Source: Artemia franciscana (taxonomy: Eukaryota > Arthropoda > Branchiopoda > Anostraca > Artemiidae). From it: a stretch of DNA of 64,000 nucleotides. The stretch lies in contig NC_088873.1 of NCBI RefSeq assembly GCF_032884065.1, forward strand, positions 40,509,403-40,573,402. Direction: 5' to 3'. The notes under the pieces were generated by a model. The model worked only from the letters and a program-made list of their open reading frames with translations, did no database searches and was not told the origin of the DNA. A program made the position numbers and the translations under genes. Below, piece after piece: positions 36,686-48,540 of this stretch (the first letter of the stretch is position 1; every line of letters starts with the position of its first letter).

Positions 36686-39588
36686 TCAACAATTATCCCC
36701 AAAAAAATAATCTTTTAATTTCTTTTTAAACTGAGGTACGTGTTCCGCCGCCCTAATGCTCACTGGTAGTTCATTCCATACACTTGGACCCAGGTGTTTC
36801 ATTGAGAATGAAGATCGGGTATCATGACGTAAATCCACAACTATATCACTACTATGCCTTGTTCTATAATTATGCAGATGACTCTTTGTTTGCTAAAAAC
36901 TCTTAAAGACATCCGGGGCTAGGCCATTCATACACTGAAACACAAATACAGCAGCCTGGTAATCTCTTATCTGACCGATATTAAGGAGCTTCAGCGATAT
37001 TAAGCAAGCACAGGTGTCATGCACATCCTGGACATATCTACCTATTGTTCTAACAGTTTTATTTTGTAGACTTTGCACTCTTCTATAGTTGGATAAGAAG
37101 TTGCTACGCTATAGGAGGCAGCCCTAGGAGATATATGGATAAACCAACGAATAATAAATAGTTAGAAGTATCCTCTGTGGGAGAAAGTGCTGTAGACGCC
37201 GAAGTATGCTTACCCCACGGGCGATTTTTGATGAAATAGCGTCACTGTGACATTTCCATGACAGGTGGTAATCCAGATAAAAAACCAAGATAGCGGAGAT
37301 GATAAACTTGCTGAATTGGTTTACCACATAAAGTTACGAGTCCATGCGCATCTAGCGGTGTACCAACTCTGCAGAACGTCATTAAAAATGTCTTGCGCAC
37401 ATTTACGCACAATAGACTTAATGAGGTAAAGACCTCTAGCCTTTCCAGTGCAAGATTGGCTTTTCTCACAAGACCCTCCACAGATGAGGCAAATACAGTT
37501 AAAACGGTATCATCAGGAAACGAGGTAAGACACATCTTTCAGGTAAAAACGCACGAGATTAACATAGATAAGGTAAAGAAGTGGACCCAACACTGAACCT
37601 TGTAGTACTCCAGACATCACTGGAAATGCTGCTGAGTTCACATCACTCCAGACTACTTTGAGAGATATTCCTGTGAGACAGCTATCAAACCATTTCAGGG
37701 ACTTTCCGTGGACAACTAACGACTCCATCCGACTTAGTAGCGTTTGAAATTCAACTGTATCGAATGCTTTGCGAATATCAATAAATATATATCGTCGTCG
37801 AGTGCCCTTTGTGAAATCCGAATTGGGTATCACTCAGTACACTATTAGCCTGTAGGAAGCCATATAGACGATTATGAAACACTTTTTCTAGTAGTTTAGA
37901 AAACAATGGGAGAATAGAAATCGGTCTCCAATTCTCAATTTCCTTTTTAGGGCCACCTTTATGAAGTGGTATCACTTTCGCAACTTTTAGCTGATCAGGA
38001 AAACTGCCCCTTTCAAGTGACACATTAATGATGAAGAGCAAGCACGGTAGTATATAATGCATTATTGCTTTAAACGCTCGAAGAGATAAATCGTCTACTC
38101 CAGCAGAATTTGATTTAAGAGATTTTAACTATTTTAAGTAGTTCATCACGTGTACACGGATCAAACGCTAATTCAAAACTCTCGCCTCTATTATCACATA
38201 TTATATGTTCTTGAACCTGTTGAAATCTATTTTTTACACTATTTTGCACTTCACAACCAATATTAGAGAATAAACTACCAAACTTATTTACAATTCTACT
38301 CTTATCTTCATGGACAAAGCCCATGAAGTGGAACTTCATCCCCCCTCCAGTATCAGCATTCCTCTCAGTCACTTCTTTAATCAGTATCCAGGTTTCTTTC
38401 ATATTTCCTTTACTATTTGAAAACTTTATATCATAATACTCAGCCATTGCTTTGCGACGTAATTTATTCACTAAATTGCGTTGCTTTTTAAACAATTTAA
38501 ATGAAGCATCACTTTTATCATGTAGATATCCTTGATAAAGCTCCCTCCTTCGCTTTCTCTCTTCCAGTATATCACTTGTTATCCATGGCTTACGGAATTC
38601 CTGTTTCTTCACTTTCATTTTCTTAATGGGACATGCATTATTATAAATAGGTAAAATAATAGTCATCAGATTATAAAGTGCTCTCGTAGGGGATTCTTCT
38701 TCAGAAAATGTCCAATCGATGACACTAACTTCCTCCACAAACTTCCGAAGATTTTCTTTTTTCGTCAACCTTGTCTTTATTTTCTTTTTATTGGGTCTAC
38801 CTAAGTGACACTTAAAAAACCAACCAAAGGAAGATGGTCAGAACCAGGGAAAGTCACAACATCAGCATAACAAAGCTTCAAATCAGCAGAACGAACGAAA
38901 ATGTTATCAATTAGGGTTGAACTCTGTCCAGTAATTCTCGTAGGTCACTGACAAGCGGGTATAGATCATTCCATATCATAAAATTTGAAAAATCAACATT
39001 ATAACTAGATAAATCCAACAGGTTAAAGGTAAAATCACCCATAACAATATGACTTGCTCCAAACGGTACTTTCGATATCAGCTGACTCATTTCTTCCACG
39101 AAATCATCCAAGTGAGGACTGGGCGGCTTATACACCATACTAATTATATTCTTTTTTCCATCAAATCAAATTTCAATTGAAAAAACTTCAACCTTACCTT
39201 TCGTCCATATACCAAGATCATCCCTTTCCTGATACTTCAACCCATTCTTTACAAAGAAACCAACACCACCACGACCCATCAATGCTCGGTTCTTGATGCA
39301 AAGATCATAACCTGGAAATGAATACAGAGGGATCGACTGGTTTGAGCTAAGAAAAGAAGAAGAAAATTTATCAATTAATTCTAAAATATCTAGGTAACTC
39401 GTAGTTACGTGGACATTCCAAGAACATAGTTGCAGAATCCTTTCATTTACATCTTGATTATACGGTAGCCGAATATAATCACTCTGTCTCATAGGCTTTA
39501 GCTCAACACGCGTTATACCATCATCACCAGCAATACCTCTCGATAAATAATACTAAAGACTAAAACGATCTTGATCAGACGTTGCCAT
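36686..39588 (-). pseudogene. ORF2: APE endonuclease and reverse transcriptase of jockey/CR1-type element
   Basis: About 967 codons before mutations, starting MATSDQDRFSL. The endonuclease reads LQLCSWNVHV (the N of motif I), FPGYDLCIKNRALMGRGGVG, then MVYKPPSPHLDDFVEEM and IVMGDFTFNLLD (catalytic Asp). The linker has TKKENLRKFVEEVSVIDWTF and KPWITSDIL. RT parts are KVIPLHKGGPKKEIENWRPI, ISILPLFSKLLEKV, FIDIRKAFDTVEFQTLLSRM (motif A), SGVLQGSVLGPLLYLIYVN (motif B) and FPDDTVLTVF (catalytic box, usually YADDT/FADDT; here the Ala is Pro). It ends LHNYRTRHSSDIVV, GPSVWNELPVSIR and FKKKLKDYFFGDNC. Stops near 39550 and 36890 and several frameshifts disable it. Confidence 0.85.
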
Positions 39589-39833
39589 TTTTCACATAAA
39601 AAAGGACAAAAAGTAAAACTTCAGTATAAACAGGAAAAAAAACAGAGGAAGAAGAGTAAACAGGGAAGACAGATAAATCACGGGGATAAGAAAAGATAAT
39701 AATGAATCTAAATAATAAATTAAACATAAATATGCGTAAAAAATGCGAAAAAAATACCGTTAAAAAAGAATAATAGAAAAGAAATAAAGAAGAATGGAAG
39801 AAAAACAGTTTTAATACGCATAAATCGAAAATG

Positions 39834-40865
39834 CTATATGAGGTCGGTTTCGCGCACAAAAATACGGCCTTGATCGGACCACACACTGCGAATTCCGAAC
39901 TTATCTCTTAAGGCGCTCAGAAGATCACGCTGTCGTTTAGTAAGATTCTCGGCAACAAACAATCCCGAGCCAATAAGCTGCTTCTTTGCTTTAAATACAT
40001 GGCGGGATCAAAATTTCTTTTGATCGAAACTGAACGAGGACAGGGGCAACTTTATCTGGTATTTGAGCAATATTTGAACCAACACTAAATCGCTTAACAC
40101 TAACTATGTCTGAAACCGCAATATTAGTTAGGCCCATCTTTACAAACAATACGTGTTTTATAGCATCACCAACACTTTGTGAAGAAATCTGTTTGACACC
40201 GTTGACTAGTAGGGAATCATTTCTCTCTTCCTGCTCTATGTCATCTAGTTTCAGCTCAATCTGATTAATACGATTTTGTAGTAATTCAGTCATATGCATT
40301 CAGGTTTTCAGATGTTTTTCGATTAATTCAAATCCGGGCTGAAACTCAATGTTTACTGCATCATAAATTTCAGAAAAGATCGTTTCAACCGGAAATTTAG
40401 CATGAATATTAGCTGTAGTTTGGAATGTCAAATCTTTAGGCTTTTCAGCAATTGTTTCTTGATTTCTTCAGCTAGATTTGACTTTGTAGCCGCAAGTTCA
40501 TTCTCTGTAGTGGCCACTAGGCTACGGAGACTAGCGGCGGGAATCGAAAGCTGGCTATACGTTACCGAATATTGCCCTTTCTTTAGAAACTGCCGGTAAA
40601 CATCAGGATGATTTTTTAGCCCATCAAACGCATAATTTACACCCTTAGTTTTCTTTGTTGATGCTTCCTTCTCATTATCATTAAAACTAAGAAGATTAGC
40701 GACTGATACAAGCTGACGATCGTGTTTTTCGCCGTAGCAAAAAACAACAAATTTTCAGTCTCCGGTATTCGTCGTCATTACCTTTAGGATTCGAACTGGC
40801 CGGAGGGGATATCCCGCAAATTTGGCTAGGAATAAACCACCGATTTTAATGTTCGCAGGATTCAT
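39834..40865 (-). pseudogene. ORF1 with N-terminal PWWP-like domain
   Basis: About 343 codons from ATG at 40865 to TAG at 39834. The first 70 residues contain IGGLFLAKFAGYPLRPVRIL, then after a TGA codon KFVVFCYGEKHDRQ and LVSVANLLSFNDN. This has the PWWP pattern: G-x-L-[VF]-x-A-K-x-x-G-[YF]-P-x-x-P, a spacer, then VxFFG-like and L-x-[PS]-F. Next is GVNYAFDGLKNHPDVYRQF and a region with several heptad-like Leu/Ile repeats (TELLQNRINQIELKLDDIEQ) that may form a coiled coil. The C-terminus LTKRQRDLLSALRDKFGIRS...GRIFVRETDLI resembles ORF1 ends of related elements. One stop (TGA, likely former TGG, at about 40755-40757) and at least two compensating frameshifts are present. Confidence 0.65.
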
Positions 40866-41000
40866 GCCTTATAATTGAAAGATTATAAATTGAAAGAAAC
40901 ATATCTTTCTGTGAGGGCCAAGCCTCACTAATGTATCCAAGTGAACAATCAGTCCAAACTGTGCGAGGTCGGCCCAACTGCTAATGCTTCTTGACACTAA

Positions 41001-41344
41001 ACAATGTAATTAACACCCAGGTAAATTATATCTCATTTTCTCTACACACCACATTTGGCTATCGTATCTAATTTTCTCAATTTAAAATGCCAAAAATCTG
41101 ATTGTGTGATAGATTCAATTATCACATTGCACAATTTCTGTAGTCACTGAATTAATTCATGGTTAAGGAATCAATTTCAAACAATTCAAAAGTTCAAACA
41201 GGTGTAATCCCTTTGAGAGCTAGTTCAATAATGATTGAACTTTATATGAGGACCGCTTCAAGCGACTAAAACTACCTACTCTCGTCTACCGACGCATGCG
41301 TAACGATATGATGTTAATTTAAAAACTAAAAAAAAAAAAATACT
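41001..41344. other. unassigned sequence upstream of the retrotransposon
   Basis: No gene seen. It may contain the true 5' end of the PWWP-like element. An A run lies at 41326-41340. Confidence 0.35.
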
Positions 41345-41575
41345 TCCTTCATTGGCAGTCATAGTACCAGCCATCATCACACAAGAGGAAACTTAAAGAA
41401 GCTGCCAAAGCTAAGCACCCGATCGAGAATCCGGTAAATATGCTTCTCAAGAAAAGTAATAAGCCACTGGAAAGAGTGGAAGGACTCAACTGTCAGCGCT
41501 CCCTCCATCCAGTATTTCAAATACCAGCTTGACAAAGTATACGAGAAGAGGGAGTAGAGGTTCGACTGCTAGTCA
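41345..41575 (+). pseudogene. CR1-like retrotransposon C-terminal fragment, 3' piece
   Basis: The + strand reads TRGNLKKLPKL, FFSRKVISHW and STVSAPSIQYFKYQLDKVY (with a frameshift). This is the usual end of CR1/L2-type polyproteins (TRG...FSxRVINxWNxLPxxVVxAxSxxxFKxxLDxx). Confidence 0.6.
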
Positions 41576-41739
41576 TCAATTTAACTTCGACTGCATTTTG
41601 ATTTTAGATAATCCATGAAAATAAAAAGTGCTGGTTAACTTCCCCTTACGGACAAATTTCAGCTCTAAAATCTGTTGTATTATAAGTTAATCATTTCAAA
41701 AAATAATTTTCTTTGAAATTTTGACTTTATAATCAAGTC

Positions 41740-42520
41740 GAGGAGGCATTGCTATATTTTCTTTGGACTATTTTGAGTAAAATGGTTATCTCAAAATTTC
41801 ATTTGGATGCATTTGGCAAAAAAGAGTATACAGGGGGGGGATTATTTGCCCTCCATCACGTTTGACTCTTAAAGGGAACTAAGAATTCCAATTTTCAAGC
41901 AAATGAGCCTCCTCTTAACTTTGTACCACCATCTCTTCAATAAAAATCTTGATAAATAAAACTTACAACACTTGCCCCCTGGCTCTGGTTTTTTTTTTCA
42001 ATCCCAGAAGCCTTTTTATATGATCTTTGAACTATTTTTAATAAAATTCCTACATCAAAATTTCTATTAGATTGATTTCGAGAAAATACGACGTGTGTGT
42101 TGGAGAGGGGGGGGGGGCTGGCTGCCTTCAAATCACTTTGACTCTTAAAAAGAGCACTAGAACTTTTGAATTCCAATCCAATGAGCTCCCTCGAATTTTA
42201 TATGATCAGCCTTTCAATAAAATCCTTATATACTCCCAGGGCATAACTTAGAACTCGTGCCCTGAGGGCTATGGGGGTTGTCATCCTCAAAGGCATAATT
42301 TCTAGACCTCTCAACTAAGCTGAACGAAATTACTATCTTAAAATTTTAATTGGAGTGTTTGGGGAAATGATGGGCGTGGGGAGGGAGGGGTGTATTTGCC
42401 TTCCGTTCACTTTCTACTATTAAAAAGAGCACTAGCCCTCTCAATTTCAAATTAAATGAGTCCCTTTCGGAGTTTCTGCGACAACTTCTAAGCGAAGTGC
42501 CCTGTTCTAAAAACAAACCA
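41740..42520 (+). repeat. three diverged tandem copies of a G-rich dispersed repeat
   Basis: Segments at about 41750-41930, 41985-42200 and 42230-42460 share the same order: CTTTGAACTATTTT(G/A)AGTAA-like, CTCAAAATTT, a G run within ATTTGCC, TTTGACTCTTAAA and AATGAG(C/T)C. They are strongly diverged. Related pieces are found at 26475-26620 and 31980-32110. Confidence 0.55.
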
Positions 42521-42739
42521 AAAAAATATAAATAAATAAAATAATACATCGTGCCTACATTGTCATAATTTCGTCAGTGCTATTGCAACCATAGGCAGGG
42601 CTGTTGCCCACCTCTGATTCCAGTGGCTTATGACTCTTCTTGAGAAGTAAATTCTCAATAAAATCGGAAGTTTTTCTTCTGAAGTTTGTAAGTCAGCAGT
42701 ATATTGCTGCGCATGCGTCTGTAGTCAAGGGTAAGTAGC

Positions 42740-43010
42740 TTGAGTCGCTCGTGGTGGTCCTACTACCAAGCTGAGTTTAGGCTTTTCCGTACTTCGCTGC
42801 TCGCCTTTGAATATTTTCAGAGAGTCTTACACCTTGCCGTAAGAGGGACCAGTAAGGAACATGCCAAAATCGGGATGGGTTCTAACAAGAGCTCGAAAAG
42901 TTTTATCAATATTGTTGTCCCTTGGCTACTGATGGTCCGTTTCAACAGGTCAAGGATTGAATTTGCTCGGGAAACATGCAGAACGAGGCTGTGGATCGTC
43001 AACTTTCGTC
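42740..43010 (-). pseudogene. CR1-like retrotransposon RT C-terminal fragment
   Basis: The minus strand reads KLFRALVRTHPDFGMFLTG, corresponding to the YKTLVRPHLEYG block, and then a decayed LExVQRR region before GEQRSTEKPKLSL. Related to the fragment at 36240-36405. Confidence 0.55.
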
Positions 43011-43549
43011 AATGGTGACACAAAGGTTCCGTTCTTTCTATCTATTCTCTAGATGCCCCTTTATTTTAGTGATAGGATTGAAAATTGAGTCGGTAGCCAT
43101 TAGGTTGACCCAAGTATTCTTTGGACCCAACTTGTGTTTTCCCGTATTCTTTGCTGAATGCTAAAGAAAGGCTAGTTTTTTTTGTAAAACCTAAATTTTC
43201 TGTGCCGAACTCTTCAATTCTAACTGTTTTCGCTGCCTTGCAAGGCAAATAAAACTGAAAACCTATTCCAATTTCTAAACTCATTCTGTTAATGAACAAG
43301 CGAAGAATACTTTATTTCCACCAAGGAATTTATACAATAATAAAGCTTACATTTCACATTTACAGTTTTTATACAAAAAAAAAAATTCCATCAAGAAATA
43401 AATCTAAAATATCAAAAGCATAAAAGAATAAACGCCGATACTAAAGGATTGCACAGCGATAAATTGGCTTTCAAAAGCAAAATTCAGAATTTTTTTCGTG
43501 ATTATACTTCATTGCTTTTAGGGAAGCCATTTAAAAGATGCTTTCAACC

Positions 43550-43711
43550 AGGGCCGTATCCAGGAGGGGTACCTGGTTTGAACCTCTCCCCCCCTCCGAA
43601 ATTTTGGGATGGCTTGTAAATCGTGACAAAAATGCGAGTAAACTGATTTTTAATATATTTTTAAAGTTTTTTGTCCCCCCTCCCGCCAAACAAAAATCCT
43701 GGATATGTTCT
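43550..43711. mobile_element. short TIR element (MITE), AGGGCCGTATCCAGGA family
   Basis: Left end AGGGCCGTATCCAGGA, right end TCCTGGATATGTTCT, 162 bases, with C-rich and G-rich stretches just inside the ends. Confidence 0.65.
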
Positions 43712-44069
43712 TGCTTACAACAGAATATAGGCCTACACAACATAGTGACAATTTTTTTATATGGGTATCGCACCATTTTTTACCCGTCTTCCCTGCTGGA
43801 CGAATGCTATTTTTTTAATTTCAAAAGGTTTTTATTTTTCGATTTTTTTTTAATTTTATTCCAAATGCGTGATCTATGATAAGAGGGATTATAATTGTAC
43901 AAAGACTAGCTAAGGAGCTGATTGATTACTTTTTTTTATAATTGGTTGAGAAATTAAAGTACTAAGGACATCAAAATGAAAACATTTTTTGTATCCTGAA
44001 ATCATTCTAGTATTTTCATACCTAAAAACGCCTTTTTCTAAGATTAATTTCAGAGGGGGGTCAAAATGT
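43712..44069. other. intergenic AT-rich sequence
   Basis: Nothing recognised. Confidence 0.4.
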
Positions 44070-44310
44070 TTTCACCAGTATTGCCACATTGAACCATTAA
44101 ATATAAAAGCAAAACTAATCATTTAAATTTGACAACGCTTTTCGTCCATAAAAATTCATGCATCAACAATCCGTGGATTCCGAAAGACAACTACACATTC
44201 AAAAGGAACCAACAAATTCTTAAGTTGTTTGGTACCACATATTTTCAGCCTATTTTTGGCCGATTTATCACCCACGTTTTCTCCTAAGTTTGGCAACCAC
44301 TGCTACCAAA
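44070..44310 (+). repeat. dispersed repeat family with AAATTTGACAACGCTTTTCG core, copy 1
   Basis: Shares a series of blocks with 56450-56655 and 56750-57010: GCCACATTGAACC/GTCACATTAAACG, ATTTGACAACGCTTTTCGTC, GATTCC(G/C)A(A/G)AGACAACTA, and (G/C)GCTACTACCA. A partial inverted copy is at 63590-63720. Non-coding, no terminal structure seen. Confidence 0.65.
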
Positions 44311-45284
44311 AGAAATAGATAACTACCAAGTTGGAGCCAGGAGTTTTGTACGGCGGGGAGGGGGAAGGTACAAAAATAACTTTACAAATGCTTCAACGAT
44401 TTATTTTATATGCATTTATATTCTTTTTGTTGATTCAGGAAAAAATTTTCCTGGGGGAGGGGGTCACACACCAGTCCCCTAGGTCCAGCGTTGATAACCA
44501 AATATGCAGATCTTTTTCATTAAAATTTGAATTATTATTTTTCCTAATTATAATCAATTCAGTTTTTACTTGACCAATTCAGACAGTCAGATTAGGTCTT
44601 CACTGCCCTTGGTACTTTAAAATATATCTGTTGTTTTGTTAGATAGCAAAAGAATACAACTTGTATGGAATGGGCTATCCTTAAGACGTGTATCCTGAGA
44701 TATATTGAGTGAAATCAGGGGGTCAAAATTTACCTCTCCAGGAAGCGTTGCGTTGCCATTTATATGAGTAAAGTAAAAGAATAAATCACAAAAAAAATAA
44801 GTTAACTGTTAATAACACTTTTATATACACATCGAAATCACTGGTAGCATATCTAGCAAAACTAAATTATAATTCACATAACTGTCTAACTTTTAACTTC
44901 AATTCCAGGCTCGGAACTATTTCCCCATGATCACTCTTTTTATTGTGTATAAAACTTATGATCTATGTAATTGTTACTAAAAAAAAGTTTTTGCTTATGA
45001 AACTAAAATTATTTACTCGGTTTAATTTTTCGTATGCCTTAGCCTATATAACCGACCATAGCCTAGCTCCACGGGTTTGAAGATACATAGAAATTATACT
45101 TATAATATTCACAGAACATCATTCAGAGGTTATTTGTATACCGAAGCGTATGCTGGGGGACACATGAGCCCTCTCCTCTCATTTTGTAATAAATCTTACG
45201 GTTTACCACAAAACGGTCCATGTTTTCCATATATTTTACACATAATTGACTTTTCACTCGTTTTATTTACTTACAAGGCCACAT
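44311..45284. other. intergenic AT-rich sequence
   Basis: A G-rich patch at 44340-44370 and nothing recognisable. Confidence 0.4.
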
Positions 45285-45458
45285 CCAGGAGTTTTCTGAA
45301 GGGGGAGGGGGTTATTTTTCTTCGAGGGGAGTGGGGTAGAAAAAACTTTACAAAACGCCACAAAATTTGTTAAAACGCAGTTTAGATACATTTTTACGAG
45401 TCGAAAAAATTTCGGAGAGGGTTCAAACTCTATACCCCCTCCTCTTGGATATGGCCTT
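45285..45458. mobile_element. short TIR element (MITE), AGGGCCGTATCCAGGA family
   Basis: Left end AAGGCCACATCCAGGAG, right end CCTCTTGGATATGGCCTT, 174 bases. The inside again has a GGGGGAGGGGG tract near the left end and CCCCCTCCTC near the right. Confidence 0.65.
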
Positions 45459-47437
45459 GCTTCCTATTTTAGTCAGTGCATCATACTGAAAATATTTTTC
45501 GCGAGTTTCAACAAAGAGAAATAGAAAGTTCACTTCTATATCTTAAAACTCAAAAAATTTTCTTCTTTTTACAGAAAACTAAAAGACTTGAAATTCCACA
45601 TAGAAATCAATTAAAATTTTAAAAATGCAGGGTTTTTTGGCTTCTTTTTTGGCATATGTTTAAAGATTAGTTTACGAAATAAGTCACAGGCGTGCGCCGC
45701 TTTTACTGAATCATACTTTTTACAACAAAATTATTAAAAAGTAATATATCTTGTTCCCTTTAGTTTCAATCTTAAATACAGAATAAGTCACCCGTTCCTG
45801 GGGCAACTTATAAAGATATACTGAAATCAAAATTCAAGCCGTTTTTTGTACTGTTTACTAAAAAAAAGTTTTAGTTGTGATTTTTTTAAATAGTAAAAAA
45901 ACTGAACTATCCCCTATATTCCCTCTCTATATCGTTTTGGCGTACTTTTATTGAAAATGCCTTTTATTTGTATTGCTGTTGAAAAGAAATGAAAAAACTT
46001 CCCGTCAGATCCACACTCCCTATTTTGAAAAATAATTTTTTTAAGGTATACCCCCTATTCTTAGACTTAAAAATACATTTTGACCCCCCACCCCCTCGCC
46101 CCTCTAAATTCTCTGTGAAGCTCTGTACTCTGTGTGTTCTTTTAGCTTTAAAGTGTTAAGAATTAAGCATAGATCATGGGGAAAAACTGTCTAGAGATCT
46201 TCATTCAAGACGCGCACTTTCACTGCAGTTTATCTCCACTCAAGTTTGTCTTCGTGATAAGTTTTTAGCTCCATCTCTTTCCTGCCCTTCTTTCCACCAT
46301 TCCTAAAAGAAAAAAAACAAGTTTTATTAGAGATGCAATACTCTTTTTTGCCTGATTGGGAAAATTCAAAATCTATGATCTTTCAAAATATGAGTAGATT
46401 GGATGGTAGTAGGTAAGGGCAAAGTACAAATAAGAGTGAATCTAATGATAGCTTCGACAAAAAGCCGTCGATGCAATGTAGCTTTTGGCGTTTCTTCATG
46501 TTTTTTTAGTGAAATAAGTAGGGTAAAATTAGTCTAACTGACAACATGAGTGTAGGAATGAGTGTCTAGTCTCAATATCCGAAAAACACAATTACGAAGC
46601 TTGAAAAAATGCCAAGAAGCGCAAAATGCTAGATGGTGCTAGTTTTTATGTCAACACTAGGGCCAGATTCCGCTCTTATAAGTTGTCTATATTCTTTGGA
46701 TAAGGGTGAGAATTCTGGAAAATTCACAAATTATGATTGTCCAAAATAATAGTAGAGGGTTGCAGCTGAGGGTGAAAATTTGATATTGGTATTATGATTT
46801 ATGCCGTTTTTTAGAGGTCTGCTTCTTGATTTACAAAGTAATTATAGAGCTTTCAGTGGCTGTGGGTACATCAATAAAGGGTGAGAAAAATTTGCTCTCA
46901 TTCATTATAGGCCTTTTCTGCTAAACATATTAAAAGTGATTAACAATCGCGACAAGAGATTTATTCATCAACAATTGTACATCAGCAATGTTTCTCGTGA
47001 GAGCATAAATTTTTATTTTTGTCGGAAATTTTCATTCGAATTTTATTGTCGAATACTTATTGTAAATTTTATTATCGAATTTTTATTATCGAAAAAATGG
47101 CGATATTTTCCTAGTCAGTTGAACACTGTTTTATTATTTTCTATTAGACTCGTTGTTTACTCTGGTTATCTTCATTGTCAACGCAAATTTTCACTCTTTC
47201 AATTCTGAAAAATTGAGTTCTGCACCGACAAATTTGGCCCATGTCCTTTGGAGAGGATAGGGGTAGAAAATTTAAAATTATCTTCTTGTGTCTTACTTTA
47301 GGCGAGAAATCATGCTAATAATAAACCCAACCATCTTTATGGCCAAGTAAATGTTTTTCTCTTCGAAAATTACAAGACCAAAAAAGTTTTCCTCATGATA
47401 TTCTGCATCATTTTCATCAACAAAATCTTTGCTGCTT
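45459..47437. other. intergenic sequence without a recognised gene
   Basis: AT-rich with scattered C and G runs. Open frames such as 46936-47208 show no domain. Confidence 0.4.
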
Positions 47438-47640
47438 TCTAGAACACAGTTGTTAGTCAACAATGTCTCAGGAGAATGAGATTGCTGACCAATGTTGACC
47501 AACAACGTTGCCAGAAAAGGCCTTGTAACTACATAGAAAAACACCACTAAGCCGTTTAACAGGTTTGTTAGAAATGTGAAAAAAGAATGATGGAGATCAT
47601 CCATGTGGGTGATCGTGTATGATCGTACCTAGAAGGAAAC
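47438..47640. repeat. dispersed repeat with internal GTTGTTGGTCAACA hairpin, copy 1
   Basis: About 200 bases nearly matching 53558-53745. Both contain CAGTTGTT(A/G)GTCAACAATG and its inverted form TGTTGACCAACAACGTTG some 40 bases later, then ACACCACTAAGCCGTT and CAGGTTTGTTAGAAATGTGA. Confidence 0.8.
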
Positions 47641-48429
47641 AGTACGTTCGATTTGCAGTCCAATTCTCTATCTAAATATTATTTTCGTCGCAAACATCGA
47701 CAAAATTGTCTGAAAAAAAAAATGTTCTCTATAAAATTGAATAAAAGGACACGCATTCAATAAAAGAAACTAAGCTTGATCGAGTTTTGTGATGTATGAT
47801 CGTTTTAGTGTGTTAGTGATACTTTTGTCGAATAAGCCACGTTTTACTAACAAACAAGACTAAAAATTCAATAGATACCGAGGCTCGTTGGTGTTTCCAT
47901 CTGTTGACTCTTTTTCTACATCAAGGCGGGTAGCTCGCCCAACCCTTTCTTGACTCTATTTCTTTGAACATCAGGACAGGTAGCTCCCTTACCTTAGACC
48001 CACCTGTGCCGCCAGAGGCGCCCAGGGCATCCACGAAACTTCGCCAATCTTTTCTGAATTGGGCAGCTGCGTTCTTCCCAATCGTGTTAGAGAGAAGCAT
48101 GGCCACTACGCAGATCAGACTGGTATGTTCGTCGCAAAGTGTTCCAAGGTCTTCCCCGTCTTCGACTTCCGTTTGGGCGCCAAAGGATTGGGTATCTCCT
48201 CCAATCCTTCATTTATTTCGTGCGAACTAGGGTAGGTGTTTAGATATTATCAGCAGCAATACCAGCTACACCGTAGTCATGTCTGTCGACAAAGAGCCAG
48301 GTTTTATGACTGGAATTTTTCTTAATTTTAGCGTTACACCTGCGTTTCAGAACCAAACAATTAAAATGGCAAAAAATGGTTTGGAAAGCTTATTCCAACA
48401 CTAATTCATTCCCAACTATGTATCTTTCA
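47641..48429. other. intergenic region with an unrecognised open frame
   Basis: A minus-strand open frame (48106-47921) reads FRKDWRSFVDALGASGG and may be the tail of a retrotransposon polyprotein (a D-x-W-x-x-x-V pattern). Base composition is higher in GC than its surroundings. I cannot identify it. Confidence 0.25.
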
Positions 48430-48540
48430 TCCAGAGGACGTGTCGTAGCTACCTCAAACTTTCTCTCATTATAGCCCTAGTAAGCTGGATTGAACTACAT
48501 TTTTATCACAGCTTTTTCAACATGTTTATTTTGTCTGTAC
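48430..48540 (-). pseudogene. RTE tail fragment
   Basis: CATCCAGAGGACGTGTCGTAG and TTTCTCTCATTATAGCCCTA parallel the 29920-29980 segment encoding RAIMKESLKWLGHVLRMKD. Confidence 0.6.

Larger units (their letters stand above)
36406..41000 (-). mobile_element. near full-length non-LTR retrotransposon with PWWP-like ORF1
   Basis: A minus-strand element with a 5' leader (about 41000-40866), ORF1 (40865-39834), a 245-base spacer, ORF2 (39588-36686) and a 3' region ending near 36406 in AATAAAAACTTGAAGTTAG and an A run. The order ORF1, APE endonuclease, RT, C-terminal FKKKLK block is that of jockey/CR1-type elements. The 5' limit is uncertain. I could not identify a clear target-site duplication. 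Frameshifts and stops are few compared with neighbouring elements. Confidence 0.85.

Noticed and set aside
39575..39886. 103-codon Phe-rich frame between ORF1 and ORF2 of the PWWP-like element
   Set aside because: It covers the last ORF1 codons in another frame and the A/T-rich spacer; no domain.
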